From assembly GCA_021776135.1 (NCBI GenBank), contig JAJFGL010000056.1, positions 1-64,000 on the forward strand: a stretch of DNA of 64,000 nt, written 5' to 3'. Positions 44,712 through 54,135 of the stretch are shown piece after piece (positions within the stretch are counted from its first letter, which is position 1; every line of letters begins with the position of its first letter). Source of the DNA: Kiloniellaceae bacterium (GTDB lineage Bacteria > Pseudomonadota > Alphaproteobacteria > Kiloniellales > J153). The notes below the pieces were generated by a model. It worked only from the letters and a program-made list of their open reading frames with translations, ran no database searches and was not told where the DNA came from. Position numbers and translations under genes: made by a program.

Positions 44712-45491
44712 CTACTGCGCCAGGTAGCCGCCGTCGATGGGAATCGGGACTCCGGTCATCTGCGCCGCCGCGTCAGAGCACAGGAAGCAGGTCAAACCGC
44801 CGATTTGCTCCACGGTCACGAATTGCTTGCTGGGCTGCTTTTCCAGCATGTTGGCAATGGCCCCGGCCTCATCGAGGCCGAGGCGGGCCATGCGGTCCTC
44901 AATTTGCCATTGCGCCAGGGGGGTCAGCACCCAACCGGGGCAGATGGCATTGCAGGTGATGCCGCTGCCGGCGGTTTCCAGGGCGGTCACCTTGGTCAAG
45001 CCGACAATGCCGTGCTTGGCCGCCACATAGGCGGCCTTTTCAACCTGGGCGATCAGGCCGTTGGCCGAAGCGGTGTTGATTATCCGGCCCCAACCGCGGG
45101 CACGCATCTTGGGCAGGGCCGCGCGGGTGGCATGAAAGGCGGCCGACAGGTTGATGGCGATGACGGCATCCCACTTATCGAGCGGGAAGTCCTCGATGAC
45201 CGCGGTGTGTTGGATGCCGGCGTTGTTGACCAGGATATCGACGGCGCCGAAGCGCGCCTCGGCCTCCGCGATCATGGCCGCGATCTCATCCGGCTTGGCC
45301 ATATCGGCGCCGGAATAGAGAACCTCGACCCCGTGGTCCTTGGCCATGGCGGCGCGGATCGCCTCGATCTCCCCGGCCTCGCCAAGACCGTTCAAAATCA
45401 GATTGGCGCCCTCGCCCGCCAAGGCGCGGGCCATGCCCAAACCTATGCCGCTGGTCGAGCCGGTCACCAGCGCCGTCTTACCCTTCAACAT
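44712..45491 (-). CDS. bdhA: 3-hydroxybutyrate dehydrogenase
   Basis: Short-chain dehydrogenase that interconverts 3-hydroxybutyrate and acetoacetate in polyhydroxybutyrate turnover. Features are NAD site TGSTSGIG (10-17), NNAGIQH, catalytic Ser142, Tyr155 and Lys159 (YVAAK), and the BDH-type PGWVLTPLAQWQIEDR and final IPIDGGYLAQ. The length of 259 residues is normal. Assignment as BDH rather than another SDR is by overall resemblance. Confidence 0.9.
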   Translation of the reverse strand: MLKGKTALVTGSTSGIGLGMARALAGEGANLILNGLGEAGEIEAIRAAMAKDHGVEVLYSGADMAKPDEIAAMIAEAEARFGAVDILVNNAGIQHTAVIEDFPLDKWDAVIAINLSAAFHATRAALPKMRARGWGRIINTASANGLIAQVEKAAYVAAKHGIVGLTKVTALETAGSGITCNAICPGWVLTPLAQWQIEDRMARLGLDEAGAIANMLEKQPSKQFVTVEQIGGLTCFLCSDAAAQMTGVPIPIDGGYLAQ

Positions 45492-45553
45492 GATACCATT
45501 CCTTCGCGAGATAAAATTTCGGGCGTCCCCGTTCCTAGACTATGATGGCGGTC

Positions 45554-45772
45554 ATGTCCGCTCAATATGCCGCTTGGCTGATTTTAATTCTGGGCTTCGT
45601 TCTGCCCCTCTGCCACGTCGCCTTCTCGGCGCGCGGCGGTCCCTGGACCCCGCCGCCGGGATCGCGCTGTCCCCTGGGGCCCCGGATCGGCTGGCTGGTT
45701 CTGGTTCTGCTGCTCGGCCCTCTCGGCTGGCTGCTCTACTGGCGGGCGCGTCCTTCGGCAGGCTCAGGATGA
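45554..45772 (+). CDS. Small two-helix membrane protein (PLDc_N-like)
   Basis: The 72-residue product has two transmembrane helices (YAAWLILILGFVLPL and IGWLVLVLLLGPLGWLLYW) with a short polar loop, similar to phospholipase-D nuclease N-terminal membrane segments. The last residues RPSAGSG and the stop are encoded by a dispersed repeat (GGCAGGCTCAGGATGAGG), so the original 3' end may have been replaced. No strong ribosome site is visible. Confidence 0.5.
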   Translation: MSAQYAAWLILILGFVLPLCHVAFSARGGPWTPPPGSRCPLGPRIGWLVLVLLLGPLGWLLYWRARPSAGSG

Positions 45773-45820
45773 GGCGTATCGATAACTTGGTCCTCATCCT
45801 GAGCCTGTCGAAGGATTGGC
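45748..45820. repeat. Inverted pair of the CTGAGCCTGTCGAAG repeat
   Basis: GTCCTTCGGCAGGCTCAGGAT and ATCCTGAGCCTGTCGAAGGA form near-perfect inverted arms around a short spacer. The family is the one at 42.7 kb and 0.35 kb. It could act as a transcript end between convergent genes. Confidence 0.8.
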
Positions 45821-45850
45821 GCTGCAATTCCCAAATAACTCAGCAGCCTG

Positions 45851-46033
45851 TTAGCTTTTAAAAAACGACTCGGCACCGGTGAGGTAGGACTTCTTGCCTT
45901 CGATCTTGGCCCTGACCCGCGCGGCCTCGGCTTCCAGCGCCACCAGATAGGCATCCAGTTCCTCGACCCCCATGGCGTCCAAATCCTTGGGCTTGGCCGC
46001 TTTTTTACGCGGTTCCAGATCTTCCAATTCCAT
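45851..46033 (-). CDS. DUF1192 family small protein
   Basis: A 60-residue acidic/basic protein with PKDLDAMGVEELDAYLVALEAE, shortened here, and a final ESFFKS, which match the DUF1192 family. This is a short coiled-coil protein conserved in alphaproteobacteria, usually next to a quinone oxidoreductase gene, as it is here. The function is unknown. Confidence 0.85.
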   Translation of the reverse strand: MELEDLEPRKKAAKPKDLDAMGVEELDAYLVALEAEAARVRAKIEGKKSYLTGAESFFKS

Positions 46034-46113
46034 GGCGCGCCTCTTATCCCCCGTGTCTTACAGGTCCCGCCGGGTCATACTAGCCGATCGTATCCAAGAT
46101 TGGGAGACAGCGC

Positions 46114-47121
46114 ATGACCGGCACCTTGCCAGAGACCATGACCGCGATCGAGATCAAGGCGCCGGGCGGACCCGAGGTCCTGGTTACGGCGAACCGTCCG
46201 CTGCCCAAGCCCGGCGCGGGCGAGGTTCTGATCGAAGTCGCGGCCGCCGGGGTTAACCGGCCCGACGTGCTGCAACGCCTGGGCGGTTATCCGCCGCCGC
46301 CCGGCGCCTCGGACATACCGGGGCTGGAAATCGCCGGGCGGATCGTGGCCCTGGGCGAAAACCCCGGCGATTTGAAACTGGGCGGCGAGGTCACGGCCCT
46401 GGTGACCGGCGGCGGCTACGCCGAGTACTGCGCGGCCCCGGCGGCCCAATGCCTAGCTATCCCCAAGGGACTGAGTCTGACCGAGGCCGCCGCGCTGCCC
46501 GAGACCTTCTTCACGGTCTGGAGCAACGTCTTCGACCGCGGGCGCTTGCAAGCCGGCGAGAGCTTTCTGGTCCACGGCGGATCCTCGGGCATCGGCACGA
46601 CCGCCATTCAAGTTGCCAAGGCCATGGGCGCGCGGGTTTTCGCGACCGCCGGCACGGCTGAAAAGTGCCGGGCGTGCGAGGAACTGGGCGCCGAGCGCGC
46701 CATCGACTACCGTCAGGAAGACTTCGCCGCCATCGTGAAGGAAGCGACCGGCGCGGGCGTGGACGTGATCCTGGACATGGTCGGCGGCGATTACATTCAA
46801 CGCAATCTCAAGGCCCTGGCACCGGATGGGCGGCTCTGCTTCATCGCCTTCCTGGGCGGCGTCAAGGCCGAGGTGGATTTCCTGCCCATCATGTTAAAGC
46901 GCCTGACCGTCACCGGCTCGACCCTGCGGGCGCGCGATGTCGCCTTCAAGAGCGCGATAGCGGAGAACTTACGCGAAAATATTTGGCCCTCGATCGAGAC
47001 CGGCACGATCAAACCCGTGATCCACGAGACTTTCCCCCTGGCCCAAGCGGCCGCGGCCCACCGCCTGATGGAATCCAGCGGCCACATCGGCAAGATCGTC
47101 CTGACGGTGGAAGCGGGTTAG
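46114..47121 (+). CDS. NAD(P)H quinone oxidoreductase (zinc-free MDR family)
   Basis: Medium-chain reductase of the QOR/PIG3 type: GroES-like domain (GAGEVLIEVAAAGVNRPDVLQR, shortened), nucleotide motif VHGGSSGIGTTAIQVAKAMGA, shortened, and no structural zinc cysteines. The length of 335 residues is normal. GGGAGA precedes the ATG at 46114. It probably carries out one-electron quinone or enone reduction. Confidence 0.93.
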   Translation: MTGTLPETMTAIEIKAPGGPEVLVTANRPLPKPGAGEVLIEVAAAGVNRPDVLQRLGGYPPPPGASDIPGLEIAGRIVALGENPGDLKLGGEVTALVTGGGYAEYCAAPAAQCLAIPKGLSLTEAAALPETFFTVWSNVFDRGRLQAGESFLVHGGSSGIGTTAIQVAKAMGARVFATAGTAEKCRACEELGAERAIDYRQEDFAAIVKEATGAGVDVILDMVGGDYIQRNLKALAPDGRLCFIAFLGGVKAEVDFLPIMLKRLTVTGSTLRARDVAFKSAIAENLRENIWPSIETGTIKPVIHETFPLAQAAAAHRLMESSGHIGKIVLTVEAG

Positions 47122-47269
47122 CCCCGCTGAAGTTGGATACGAGAGCGTTTCAGGAGGCCGGAATAGCGAAAATTCCTCTGGAAGTAGATAATTTTAGCAA
47201 TAAACAACCATAAGTAATTGTAGCGCGAGCGATGAACCCACGCGAACACTTTACTTGGTGAAAACCGCC

Positions 47270-47291
47270 CTGGTTCGAAACCGGCCTTTTT
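47270..47291 (+). terminator. Weak terminator candidate after quinone oxidoreductase
   Basis: CTGGTT-CGA-AACCGG then CCTTTTT, about 150 bases after the stop. The stem is only six pairs, so this is tentative. The rest of the 285-base spacer shows nothing else recognisable. Confidence 0.35.
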
Positions 47292-47406
47292 CGGCTTGGC
47301 CCCTGCCCATATTCGGGGTATCCAACGGCATCCCTGATATCGCGTCCCAGGATTGAAAGCGGCGCGGCGCCGGTGTTTGACCACCCGGCGCACGGAAGGA
47401 GGACTT

Positions 47407-48033
47407 ATGGTTCAACCCCTAATGCCCAAGGCGACCGCCGTCTGGCTGGTCGATAATACGACCTTGAGTTTCAGTCAGATCGCCGACTTTTGCGGCCTGC
47501 ATGCGCTTGAGGTTCAGGGTATCGCCGATGAGGAGGTGGCGATCGGCATTCAGGGCATCGATCCAACCAGCAACTCTCAATTGACCCAGGAAGAGATCGA
47601 ACGCTGCCAGAAAGACCCCAAGGCCAGCCTAAAGGCGGCCAAGCGGGAACTGCCGCCGCCGAAGAAACGCACCGGGGGGCCGCGCTATACCCCCGTCGCC
47701 AAGCGCCAGGATAAGCCCGATGGCATCGCTTGGCTGGCGCGTCATCATCCGGAATTGAAAGATTCGCAGATCGCCAAACTGATCGGCACGACCAAGAACA
47801 CGATCCAGAACGTGCGCGACCGCAGCCACTGGAATTCCCAAAACATCCGCCCCCGGGATCCGGTGCTGCTGGGCCTGTGCAGTCAGGGCGATCTCAACGC
47901 GGCGATCGTCAAGGCGCGCCGGGCCGCCGAACGCGCCGGGATCACGCTTCCCACGCCGCCGGAGATCGAAACCGCACCGGCGCCGGAGCCGGAACCGACG
48001 ATGGAAAAGGATCCTTACGGCCTGCTTCGTTGA
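47407..48033 (+). CDS. trcR: DUF1013 cell-cycle transcriptional regulator TrcR
   Basis: DUF1013 proteins are alphaproteobacterial regulators described under the name TrcR. The 208-residue product starts MVQPLMPKATAVWLVDNTTLSFSQIADFC, shortened here. It has a helix-turn-helix-like segment in LKDSQIAKLIGTTKNTIQNVRDRSHWN and ends DPYGLLR. AAGGAGG precedes the ATG 47407. It ends in a terminator shared with the convergent RND pump gene. Confidence 0.88.
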   Translation: MVQPLMPKATAVWLVDNTTLSFSQIADFCGLHALEVQGIADEEVAIGIQGIDPTSNSQLTQEEIERCQKDPKASLKAAKRELPPPKKRTGGPRYTPVAKRQDKPDGIAWLARHHPELKDSQIAKLIGTTKNTIQNVRDRSHWNSQNIRPRDPVLLGLCSQGDLNAAIVKARRAAERAGITLPTPPEIETAPAPEPEPTMEKDPYGLLR

Positions 48034-48056
48034 TGCCCGTGGAGATTTAGACACCG

Positions 48057-48084
48057 CGCCCCGGCTTGTCCGGGGCGTTTTTTT
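48057..48084 (+). terminator. Rho-independent terminator after trcR
   Basis: CGCCCCGG-CTTGT-CCGGGGCG followed by TTTTTTT, whose last bases overlap the 3' end of the convergent RND gene. Confidence 0.9.
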
Positions 48085-51000
48085 ATCGCGCCAAGCCACC
48101 GCCGGGCGCCGGGATCGCCACTGCCTCACTGTCCTGGCGCGCGAGCGTCGATAAACCAAAATCGTGCAAGATGGCATACAACGCCGGAATCACGATCAGG
48201 ATCAGCACCGTCGAGGCCAAAAGCCCAAAGGCCAGCGATGCGACCAGCGGCACCAATATTTGCGCCTGAAGGCTTTGCTCGAAAAGCAGGGGCGCCAAGC
48301 CGGCGATGGTCGTAAGCGAGGTCAGGAGAACCGGCCGGAAGCGGTCGCGGCCGGCTTGGCGCGCCGCGTCATGGACCGCCATGCCCTGACCCGCCCGGAA
48401 CTTCACGAAGGTCACCAGAAGGATCGAATCGTTCACGACGATTCCGGCCAGAGATGCATAGCCCAGCATGCTCGGCATGGAAAAATCGAGGCCAAGGAGC
48501 AGGTGCCCCCCGATGACGCCGATCAGGGCGAGCGGAATCGCCAGCATCACGATAAGCGGTTCGACATAATCCCGGAATTGGAAGCTGAGCAGGACAAAGA
48601 CCCCCACCAGCCCGAGAAGGAAACCGCGTATCATCGAGGCTTGTGTCGCGCTCTGTTCCGCCGTCTCGCCTTCGAGCGACACTACGACCCCAGGATAGCG
48701 GGCGGCGAAACCGGGCAGGAAACGGGCGCGGGTGTCGGCCAGGATCTCGTTCAGATTCCCGCTTTGGGTATCGATGTCACCGCGCACGCTGACCGTCCGG
48801 CGGCCGTCGATCCGAACGATCCGGGCGAAACCCTGGCCGGCTTCAAGGGTCACCACCGCGGAGAGCGGCACCTGCGCGCCACCCGGCAAGGTCACCGCGA
48901 AATATTCCAGATCGCCCAGGCTGTCTTGATCGCCCGGCGCCAATTGAACATCGATCTCGAAACTCTCCGCGCCAACCTGAATCTCGGACGCCGTCGTACC
49001 GTGAAAGGCGGCGCGAAGCTGTCCCGCGACTGCCGCAGCATCCAGCCCGAGGGCGGTGGCGCCTTCGCGCAGTTTCAAGCGCAGTTCCGGCTTGCCGGGG
49101 CGCAGATCGTCACTGATATCGAGCACACCGGCATAACGGCCAAGCCAGTCTCCGACTTCGGCCGCCGCCGCCTTTAGCACCCCCAGGTCACTGCCTTGCA
49201 AGCGCACATCGATGGGCACGCCGCTGGGGCCGAATTGCGGCTCCTTGAAGGCCAGCGAGACAACATCGGGGATGGTTCCGGCCTCCGCGCGCCAGGCATT
49301 CAGGATATCGTCGATGCGTAAATTCCGCGCCGGTCCGGGCAGTAAATCCGCGGTCACGGTCGCGACATGCGGACCCGATTCGAAGGCGTCGGCATTGAGG
49401 TTGTATTGGACCAGGGTGCTGCGCACCAAGCGCGCCCCTTCGGGCAGGTCCGCGGACAGCGCCTCGTCGACCCGTTCGAGCGCGCCCACGATCCGGGCCA
49501 CGACTTCGCGGGTGCGGGCCAAGGGCGTCCCCTGGGGCAATAGCAGGCGCGCTTCGATCACGTCGCCGTCAAGATCAGGGAAGGCGCGGAACTTCAGGTG
49601 CCCGCCGGCGGCGATACCCAAGGCGGCAAGAAAGCTGAATATGACCAGACCGACGGTGAGATAGCGCCAGCGCACGGCGAGATCGATCAACCGCCCTAGG
49701 CCGGCTTCCCTGAAGCGCTCGAAGCCGGCGTCAAAGCTTTCGCGAAACCGGCCCCCCCGCGTCTTGGCGGTGGCATGCAGCATATGATGCGGCAATATCA
49801 GGAAAGCTTCGATCAGGCTGACCATTAAGGTAATAATCATGACGATCGGCACGACCCGCAGAACCTTGCCGATATCGCCTTCGATGAAGGACAGAGGCAG
49901 GAACACGCAGACCGTGGTGGCGAAAGACGACAGCACGCCGGCGGCGACCTGGCCGGTTCCCTCGACCGCCGCGCCGAGTGGCGGGCGCCCGTCCCGTAAC
50001 CGGTTGACGATGTTCTCCGCGATAACGATCGCATCGTCCATGATCACGCCGATGGCGATCAGCAAGGCCACCATGGTCAGCATGTTTATGGACAAGCCGA
50101 ACAGGGTCATCACGAAGATCGTCCCCATGAAGGATACCGGCAGGCCCATGGCGACCCAGAACGAGGTCCGGAAAGAGAAGAACAACCACATGGTCAGAAA
50201 CACCAGGAGCAATCCTTGCCAAGCGTTCTTGCCCAGCATCCGCAAGCGGTCCTCGACCACCGAGGCCGTATCGCGGGTCAGGGCCAGAACCACGGAAGGC
50301 GGCGCGCGCCGGCGCTCTTGCGCGACAAAGGTTTCCACCGCCTGCTTGACCGTCAGCGTATCCTGCGCCTTGGTCTTGTTGACCTGTAGAAGCACCGCGC
50401 GCACGCCATCGCGGTAAAAGCGCTCCTCGTCCAATTCGAAGCGATCGGTGATGACCGCGATCTGCCCAAGGCGGACCTCGGCGCCGGCCTCACCGCCGCG
50501 CACCACCAGGCTGCCATAGGCACGCGGGTCGCGGCGCTCGTCAGCAAAGCGGACGGTCACATCGCGCTCGCCGGTTTCAATGGTTCCCGCTGGGCGATCG
50601 ACGTTTTGCCGCTCGACGATCTCGGCCACGCCGGAAACGCTCATGCCCAATTTCCGCAAGGCCGTGGTATCCAAGGCAATACGGATTTGGCGTTCCGAAA
50701 AACCCTGAATCTCGACCAAGGAAACGCCGTCCACGGCGGTCAGGCGGGTTTTCAGGTTCTCGGCATAAATCTTGAGGTCCGATTCCGACATAGGCCCGCT
50801 CACGGCGATCGAAATTACTTTGTCGGTCCGGTTGAGTTCGCGCACCGTCGGCGCTTCGGCCAGATCGGGAAAATCGTCTATGGCGTCGATCTCGGTTTTG
50901 GCCTCGGCGATGAAGCGCTCCAGGTTGCCGCCTTCGATCATCTCGATGGTCGCCGAACCCAGTCCCTCACGCGCTTCGCAACGAAGCTCTTTCATATCGG

Positions 51001-51217
51001 CGATGCCCTCAAGCGCGTCTTCGATACGCTGACAGATTGCCTCTTCGACATCTTCCGCGCTGGCCCCGGGATAGATCACCCGCGCTTGCAACTCATTGGC
51101 GGCGAAATCGGGAAAGGTCTCGCGCTTGAGGGCGGGCAGGGAAACCGCGCCCAAAATCAGCAGGAGTAGCATCAGCAAGTTGGCGGCGGTCGGATGCCCG
51201 GCGAAAAAGCGGATCAT
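48083..51217 (-). CDS. RND efflux transporter, inner-membrane pump (AcrB/HAE family)
   Basis: A 1044-residue proton-driven pump with twelve expected transmembrane segments and two large periplasmic loops. Recognisable parts are the N-terminal FPDFAANELQARVIYPGAS, shortened, SVSGVAEIVERQNVDRPAGTI, and the TM4 proton-relay Asp pair in IGVIMDDAIVIAENI. The sequence is of the broad HAE-type group, so drug, fatty acid or metal specificity cannot be told. It is coupled to its adaptor gene by a 4-base overlap. No outer-membrane channel gene is beside it. Confidence 0.95.
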   Translation of the reverse strand: MIRFFAGHPTAANLLMLLLLILGAVSLPALKRETFPDFAANELQARVIYPGASAEDVEEAICQRIEDALEGIADMKELRCEAREGLGSATIEMIEGGNLERFIAEAKTEIDAIDDFPDLAEAPTVRELNRTDKVISIAVSGPMSESDLKIYAENLKTRLTAVDGVSLVEIQGFSERQIRIALDTTALRKLGMSVSGVAEIVERQNVDRPAGTIETGERDVTVRFADERRDPRAYGSLVVRGGEAGAEVRLGQIAVITDRFELDEERFYRDGVRAVLLQVNKTKAQDTLTVKQAVETFVAQERRRAPPSVVLALTRDTASVVEDRLRMLGKNAWQGLLLVFLTMWLFFSFRTSFWVAMGLPVSFMGTIFVMTLFGLSINMLTMVALLIAIGVIMDDAIVIAENIVNRLRDGRPPLGAAVEGTGQVAAGVLSSFATTVCVFLPLSFIEGDIGKVLRVVPIVMIITLMVSLIEAFLILPHHMLHATAKTRGGRFRESFDAGFERFREAGLGRLIDLAVRWRYLTVGLVIFSFLAALGIAAGGHLKFRAFPDLDGDVIEARLLLPQGTPLARTREVVARIVGALERVDEALSADLPEGARLVRSTLVQYNLNADAFESGPHVATVTADLLPGPARNLRIDDILNAWRAEAGTIPDVVSLAFKEPQFGPSGVPIDVRLQGSDLGVLKAAAAEVGDWLGRYAGVLDISDDLRPGKPELRLKLREGATALGLDAAAVAGQLRAAFHGTTASEIQVGAESFEIDVQLAPGDQDSLGDLEYFAVTLPGGAQVPLSAVVTLEAGQGFARIVRIDGRRTVSVRGDIDTQSGNLNEILADTRARFLPGFAARYPGVVVSLEGETAEQSATQASMIRGFLLGLVGVFVLLSFQFRDYVEPLIVMLAIPLALIGVIGGHLLLGLDFSMPSMLGYASLAGIVVNDSILLVTFVKFRAGQGMAVHDAARQAGRDRFRPVLLTSLTTIAGLAPLLFEQSLQAQILVPLVASLAFGLLASTVLILIVIPALYAILHDFGLSTLARQDSEAVAIPAPGGGLAR

Positions 51218-52596
51218 CGCAAGCTGGTCTTTCCCGCCGCTTGATCCCTTAGACGCGTGGCCAGGGTGTCGTCGCGTCGCGGCGCCAGCAACATGCCTTG
51301 GATAGCCGGCGCCAGATCGGAGACGATCAGCCGGTCGCCCGGCGCCAGCCCCTCGCGAACCACGATGAAATCGCTCTGGGCCGCGCCGGTCGCGACCGGG
51401 CGAATCTCCAGGCGGTTATCGGCCGTGGCCAGGTAAACCGCCGGCCCGCCCTGTGGCCCGTCATGCAGCGCCGCCCGCGGCGCCACGATGGTGCCGGGGC
51501 GCGCCGGGGTACGCAGCTCGACTTCCACGAACATGTTCTTTATTAAAGGCGGCCGGATGCCGGGAATAATTTTCCGGTAGGGATCGTCAACCGCGACAAT
51601 GAAACCGATGGTGCGGGTCTGGGTCTCGACCGCATCGCTGACCCGCTCGAAACGCGCTTCCCAGGCCGCGCTCAAGCCGCCGGTCCGCAGCCGCACCGAG
51701 GCGCTCAAACCCCAGTGCCGGGGCAGGCCCGACAGGCCCGGCGCATTCAAGGCCCCCAATTCTTGGCCCGGCGGCACCAGGGACCGGACGTGGTCGAAGG
51801 CCATCTGCGCCGAAATTTCCGCGACGTCCACCGAATCGGCCAAGACAAGTGTCTGATTGACGGCGGCGAACTGTGTTTCCTCAGTCGTGACCTCCGCTAT
51901 GCGGGCATCGAAGGGCAGGTGAATCGCGGTCCGCGCGAGGTCGAGCTTGGCCTGCGCCAACTCCACCTCCTTAAGCGCCCGGTCGGCTTCCAGAACCCGC
52001 CGTTCAGCCGGGTTCAGGGCCAAGAGATTTTGAAGATCCTGAACCCCCTGGCGTCGCGCCAGGAGGGTGCTTTCGGAGAGATCCACGCTCGCTTGGCTCG
52101 CGTTCCCCTTGGCCATGAGCTTTTTCTTGCGGTCCAGGTCCGCCTCGGCGAGGGCCAGGGCGCGCCGTTGAATGCCCAGTAGGGCCGTGGTATTGGCGTC
52201 GCGGACCGCGATCTCATTGAGCCGCGCGGCGACCCCCTCCAGGCCGGCCTTGGCGCGCGTCACCGCCAGTTCGTAATCGGTCGGATCGATCCGCAGTATA
52301 ACCGTTCCGGCGTTTAGCCGGCGGCCGCGTTCCAAATCCGGGTGCCGGTAGACGATCTTGCCGGCAACCTCGGCGACCGCCTCCCAAACCTTACCCGGCT
52401 TCACGTAGCCGTAGCCCAGAGCGCGCGGAACATAGTCCCCGGCGGCGGCCACGATGAAGCGTATCGGGCGCGCGGTCTCGCTTGGCTGAGATTGTTCCGG
52501 CGCCGGCCGGCCGGAGATTTGCCAAGCGATCAGCATCGCGCCCGCCAGGATCGGCGGTAAAATCAACAGGCGTTTGAAAATTGTCCGGGTGATCAC
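51214..52596 (-). CDS. RND efflux adaptor (membrane fusion protein)
   Basis: Periplasmic adaptor, with an N-terminal membrane anchor (about residues 8-24), lipoyl/barrel-sandwich halves (VAEVAGKIVYRHPDLERGRRLNAG, shortened, and DLARTAIHLPFDARIAEV), a coiled-coil hairpin between, and a beta-barrel domain. It is 460 residues from the GTG 52596, which has GAGGGG upstream. A TTG at 52623 is also open. It pairs with the RND pump gene downstream. Confidence 0.92.
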   Translation of the reverse strand: MITRTIFKRLLILPPILAGAMLIAWQISGRPAPEQSQPSETARPIRFIVAAAGDYVPRALGYGYVKPGKVWEAVAEVAGKIVYRHPDLERGRRLNAGTVILRIDPTDYELAVTRAKAGLEGVAARLNEIAVRDANTTALLGIQRRALALAEADLDRKKKLMAKGNASQASVDLSESTLLARRQGVQDLQNLLALNPAERRVLEADRALKEVELAQAKLDLARTAIHLPFDARIAEVTTEETQFAAVNQTLVLADSVDVAEISAQMAFDHVRSLVPPGQELGALNAPGLSGLPRHWGLSASVRLRTGGLSAAWEARFERVSDAVETQTRTIGFIVAVDDPYRKIIPGIRPPLIKNMFVEVELRTPARPGTIVAPRAALHDGPQGGPAVYLATADNRLEIRPVATGAAQSDFIVVREGLAPGDRLIVSDLAPAIQGMLLAPRRDDTLATRLRDQAAGKTSLR

Positions 52597-52948
52597 AGAT
52601 GCCCCTCTTCCACCCCGTTGCAAGCGGGATAGAATACTCTTGCCGCACTGGGAGCCAAGACCTGGAATTCGACTCTTTCAGGCCAGCGATGCGGGTCATC
52701 GGCAAGTCTTTCGACGCGCCTGGAAAACCTAATTCTCGCAAGCGCCAGAATCAATCGCCCATACCAAGGGTAAATCACTGATTTGACTATTAATTTAATT
52801 GCTTGTTAAAATGCCGCCGCCACTATGCTAAGAAGCCACCAATGGCTACGCCGTCAGCGGCACGCTGGTGCCGGAAAGTCCTTGGACGTGAAGCCCTTGG
52901 ACGTGAAGCCAACTAAACCGCGTTGCAGCCTTTTTTGAATCGATCGAG
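52597..52948. other. 352-base gene-free region upstream of the ExeA-type ATPase
   Basis: No gene is supported. The stretch becomes AT-rich toward 52.78 kb, where a promoter candidate lies, and includes a 15-base direct repeat (CCTTGGACGTGAAGC, near 52880 and 52895). Confidence 0.55.
52783..52811 (+). promoter_or_regulatory. Candidate sigma-70 promoter of the ExeA-type ATPase gene
   Basis: TTGACT (52783-52788), a 17-base AT-rich spacer, and TTAAAA (52806-52811). It is about 140 bases upstream of the ATPase start. Prediction by consensus only. Confidence 0.45.
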
Positions 52949-53782
52949 ATGTACACTGAATTCTACAATCTCACCGCCCGGCCGTTTCAAATTAGCCCCG
53001 ATCCGGCGTTTTTCTTCGAGGCGAAGCCGCACAAGAAAGCACTGGCCTATCTCACCTATGGCATTTCGCAAAGCGAAGGCTTCATTGTCATCACGGGCGA
53101 GATCGGCGCCGGCAAAACCATCCTGGTCGAACACATCCTGTCCACCTTCGTGGGCAAGAACCTGGTTGCCGCGAAAGTCATCTCCACGCAATTGAACGCG
53201 GACGATCTTTTGCGCATGGTCGCCGCCGCCTTCGATATCCCCCAGGAAGGCGCGGACAAGGCCACCATTTTACGGCGCATGGAAGCCTTCCTTACCGATT
53301 GCGGCCGCACCGGAAAGTCCGTCCTGTTGTTCGTCGACGAATCCCAGAATTTGCCGCACAGCGCCCTGGAAGAACTGCGCATGTTGTCGAACATGCAGCT
53401 GGGCGGACGCTCGCTATTGCAGATATATCTTCTGGGCCAGCCTGAGTTCCGCCGCACGATCGCGCGTAAGAGTCTCGAGCAACTGCGCCAGCGCGTGATC
53501 ACCTCCTATCACTTGACAGCCTTGGACGCCGAGGAGACGCGGGACTACATCGAACACCGCCTGCACCACGTCGGCTGGCAGGACGATCCGCACTTCACCG
53601 ACGAAGCGTTTCAGATGATCTTCGAGGCCTCCGGCGGCGTGCCGCGTAAGATCAACCTGCTTTGCGACCGGATGCTGTTGCTGGGATTTCTAGAGGAAAA
53701 GCACGAGATCGGCGCCGAGACCGTGAAGGAAGTCGTGCTCGACATGCACACCGAAGGATCGGCGCCCGCGCTCTCGGCCTAG
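52949..53782 (+). CDS. ExeA-type AAA ATPase
   Basis: A 277-residue P-loop ATPase of the general-secretion/ExeA family: start MYTEFYNLTARPFQISPDP, Walker A GEIGAGKT (50-57), Walker B LLFVDESQNL (about 126-135), then GGVPRKINLLCDRMLL. Such ATPases usually sit in exopolysaccharide/exosortase or type II secretion loci, but none is visible here, so it is an orphan. It has no membrane segment. Confidence 0.9.
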   Translation: MYTEFYNLTARPFQISPDPAFFFEAKPHKKALAYLTYGISQSEGFIVITGEIGAGKTILVEHILSTFVGKNLVAAKVISTQLNADDLLRMVAAAFDIPQEGADKATILRRMEAFLTDCGRTGKSVLLFVDESQNLPHSALEELRMLSNMQLGGRSLLQIYLLGQPEFRRTIARKSLEQLRQRVITSYHLTALDAEETRDYIEHRLHHVGWQDDPHFTDEAFQMIFEASGGVPRKINLLCDRMLLLGFLEEKHEIGAETVKEVVLDMHTEGSAPALSA

Positions 53783-54135
53783 AACACTCTACTGGCCATG
53801 AGAACCGTCTATCCGCCTGTCCGGGATAGTGTTTGTTTACATCTGAATATTTGAAAAGTTTTATTGCCGACTTACGAGCCTAGAGAATCTCGCTTCGGAC
53901 ACGTATTCTTATTTATCTAATTGTTCATTAATATTAACAATTATATTACAAGTTATCTAAAGATATTAACAAATTATAACTAGATAAACACCATCTCATG
54001 TGTTATCGTTTTGTTAAGGAATGGCACTGGGTTGGGGATTGTCCTCGGGGCATCGAACCTAGGCGGAGAGCCGGAAAAGATTGGATGGGGCGTAGGGCCT
54101 CACCATCGAAACCTCAGCAGGGAGACATCAGGAAG
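53783..54135. other. 353-base AT-rich gene-free region
   Basis: Between the ATPase and a small membrane protein lies a strikingly AT-rich stretch (about 53900-54000), with repeated TTAACAA and TTATCTA words and nothing coding. It may hold promoters or binding sites of a regulator; none can be named. Confidence 0.55.

Noticed and set aside
47260-47300. tRNA gene suggested by GGTTCGAAACC
   Set aside because: Only a T-arm-like hairpin is present. No acceptor, D or anticodon arm surrounds it.
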